Shown here: piece by piece, positions 4,040 through 5,512 of the stretch
How the letters are laid out: each line of letters starts with the position of its first letter
How positions within the stretch are numbered: position 1 is the stretch's first letter
Assembly: GCA_030673275.1 (NCBI GenBank)
Contig: DAOVJL010000098.1
Location: 1 to 5,512, forward strand
Direction: 5' to 3'
Length of the DNA stretch: 5,512 nucleotides
From: Sulfurimonas sp.
GTDB taxonomy: Bacteria; Campylobacterota; Campylobacteria; Campylobacterales; Sulfurimonadaceae
The notes under the pieces: model-generated
What the model saw: the letters and a program-made list of their open reading frames with translations, nothing else
Database searches by the model: none
What the model was told of the DNA's origin: nothing
Program-made: the position numbers and the translations under genes

Positions 4040-5512
4040 ATGAAAAAAGAGATAAACTTTAAAGCAAACACTCCTTATGAACCAGCAGGTGACCAGCCTA
4101 AAGCTATAAAAGAATTAAGTGATTCTATACTAAAAGGCAATCGCTACCAGGCACTTGAAGGTGTTACCGGGTCAGGTAAAACATATACTATGGCTAAAGT
4201 TATAGAAAATGTGAAGATGCCTACTATCATTATGACTCACAATAAGACTTTGGCTGCTCAACTGTACTCTGAATTTAGAAGCTTTTTTCCAAAAGCACAT
4301 GTAGAGTATTTTGTATCTTATTATGATTACTATCAGCCTGAAGCCTACATACCAAGACAAGATCTGTTTATAGAAAAAGACAGTGCTATCAATGATGAAC
4401 TAGAACGTATGAGACTCTCTTCAACTGCAAACCTTTTAAGTTATGATGATGTTATTGTTATAGCCTCTGTTTCTGCAAACTATGGTTTAGGTGACCCTGA
4501 GGAGTATCTAAATATGGTTCAAGCTTTAGAAGTTGGCGATGAAATACCTCAAAAGAAACTTCTACTTCGTTTAGTTGAGATGGGCTACAGCAGAAACGAT
4601 GCTTACTTTGACAGTGGGCATATAAGAGTAAATGGAGAGAGTATAGATATTTATCCACCCTACTTTGAGCAGGAAGCTATCCGCATAGAGTTCTTTGGGG
4701 ATGAGATTGAAGCTATATATACTTTTGACATCATAGATAATAAACGACTTGAAGATCATAAAAAATTTACAATCTACGCAACTTCACAATTTAGTGTAGG
4801 TCAAGAAAAAATGGCAATTGCTATAAAGCGCATAGAAGAAGAACTTGATGACAGACTTGCTTACTTTCAAAAAGAAGGGAAACTTGTAGAGTACCAAAGA
4901 CTAAAACAGAGAGTTGAGTTTGATTTAGAGATGCTGCAAACTACGGGAATGTGTAAAGGAGTTGAGAACTACTCAAGACTATTGACAGATAAAAAACCTG
5001 GAGATGCTCCCTTTACCCTGCTTGACTACTTTGCTCTTAACCATAAGGACTATTTAGTAATAGTAGACGAGTCACATGTCTCTCTTCCTCAGTATCGCGG
5101 AATGTATGCAGGAGACAGAGCAAGAAAAGAGGTTTTGGTTGATTATGGTTTTAGACTTCCAAGTGCCCTAGACAACAGACCGCTGAAAGCTGATGAGTAT
5201 ATAAACAAAGCTCCTCACTATCTTTTTGTATCAGCCACACCTGCTGAATATGAGCTTGACATGTCAAGTGTAACTGCACATCAAATCATCCGTCCAACTG
5301 GACTTCTTGACCCGATTTTAGAAATAAAATCTTCTGATAATCAGGTTGAAGATATTCACGATGAGATTAAAAAAATAACTCTCAAAGATGAGCGTGTGCT
5401 CATAACTGTTCTTACAAAAAAAATGGCGGAAGCTCTTACAAAATATCTAGCGGATTTGGGTATAAAAGTTCAGTACATGCATTCAGATATTGATACTATT
5501 GAGAGAAACCAA
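4040..5512 (+). CDS. uvrB: Excinuclease ABC subunit UvrB (5' part, truncated by window edge)
   Basis: UvrB is the helicase-like damage-verification subunit of bacterial nucleotide excision repair: UvrA loads it on DNA and it recruits UvrC. The window holds 491 residues of a protein usually about 660-670 long. Motifs in order: the Q-like N-terminus [11 protein letters not shown] (10-20), Walker A GVTGSGKT (41-48), THNKTLAAQ (66-74), the damage-probing beta-hairpin [12 protein letters not shown] (94-105), the UvrA-interaction domain 2 (roughly 155-250), Walker B DESH (343-346), [13 protein letters not shown] (351-363), SATP (398-401), TGLLDP (420-425), and the start of the second RecA-like domain with [10 protein letters not shown] (480-489). 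The ATG at 4040 fits the family N-terminus. An in-frame GTG at 3974 is open but adds unrelated residues. There is no ribosome site. The missing part would hold the remaining helicase motifs and the UvrC-binding C-terminal helix pair. Confidence 0.98.
   Translation, partial: MKKEINFKANTPYEPAGDQPKAIKELSDSILKGNRYQALEGVTGSGKTYTMAKVIENVKMPTIIMTHNKTLAAQLYSEFRSFFPKAHVEYFVSYYDYYQPEAYIPRQDLFIEKDSAINDELERMRLSSTANLLSYDDVIVIASVSANYGLGDPEEYLNMVQALEVGDEIPQKKLLLRLVEMGYSRNDAYFDSGHIRVNGESIDIYPPYFEQEAIRIEFFGDEIEAIYTFDIIDNKRLEDHKKFTIYATSQFSVGQEKMAIAIKRIEEELDDRLAYFQKEGKLVEYQRLKQRVEFDLEMLQTTGMCKGVENYSRLLTDKKPGDAPFTLLDYFALNHKDYLVIVDESHVSLPQYRGMYAGDRARKEVLVDYGFRLPSALDNRPLKADEYINKAPHYLFVSATPAEYELDMSSVTAHQIIRPTGLLDPILEIKSSDNQVEDIHDEIKKITLKDERVLITVLTKKMAEALTKYLADLGIKVQYMHSDIDTIERNQ

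Noticed and set aside
4172..4759. Three minus-strand open frames of 62-66 codons
   Set aside because: All are antisense to uvrB, which is intact and well conserved in the plus frame.

Overview
The window looks like chromosomal DNA of a Campylobacterota (epsilonproteobacterial) organism, most likely close to Sulfurimonas. The basis is the AT-rich base composition, the sharp TATAAT -10 boxes without recognisable -35 boxes, and the style of the RuvB, PanB, TrpA and UvrB proteins. The genus is an inference from reading, not from a database comparison.

Layout. The left end (1-1271, minus strand) holds panB followed immediately by the 5' part of ruvB, with the panB stop touching the ruvB start. 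A 76-bp divergent promoter region separates panB from a plus-strand pair (1348-2489): a stand-alone HPt-domain phosphotransfer protein that overlaps trpA by 4 bp. From about 2540 to 3408 there is a minus-strand tRNA cluster: tRNA-Arg(GCG), initiator tRNA-fMet and tRNA-Arg(CCT). Two decayed copies of the tRNA-Arg(GCG) gene and a small open frame of unknown function lie among them. Upstream of the tRNA cluster, also on the minus strand, is a two-gene unit of very small proteins: a ZapB-like coiled coil and a ZapA-like protein (3442-3892). Divergent from it, uvrB starts at 4040 and runs off the right edge.

How the genes relate. RuvB (Holliday junction branch migration) and UvrB (nucleotide excision repair) are DNA maintenance functions. 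PanB (pantothenate/CoA) and TrpA (tryptophan) are biosynthetic. The ZapA/ZapB-like pair would act at the FtsZ division ring. Most of the window is ordinary core genome. The region that does not look routine is 2540-3400, where tRNA-Arg(GCG) exists as one intact and two decaying copies in direct orientation. A 42-bp, 41/42 identical repeat brackets 759 bp that contain two working tRNAs and the unknown ORF. This could be an old integration scar at a tRNA or a decayed tandem tRNA duplication. I found no integrase, CRISPR array, transposase or new defence system.
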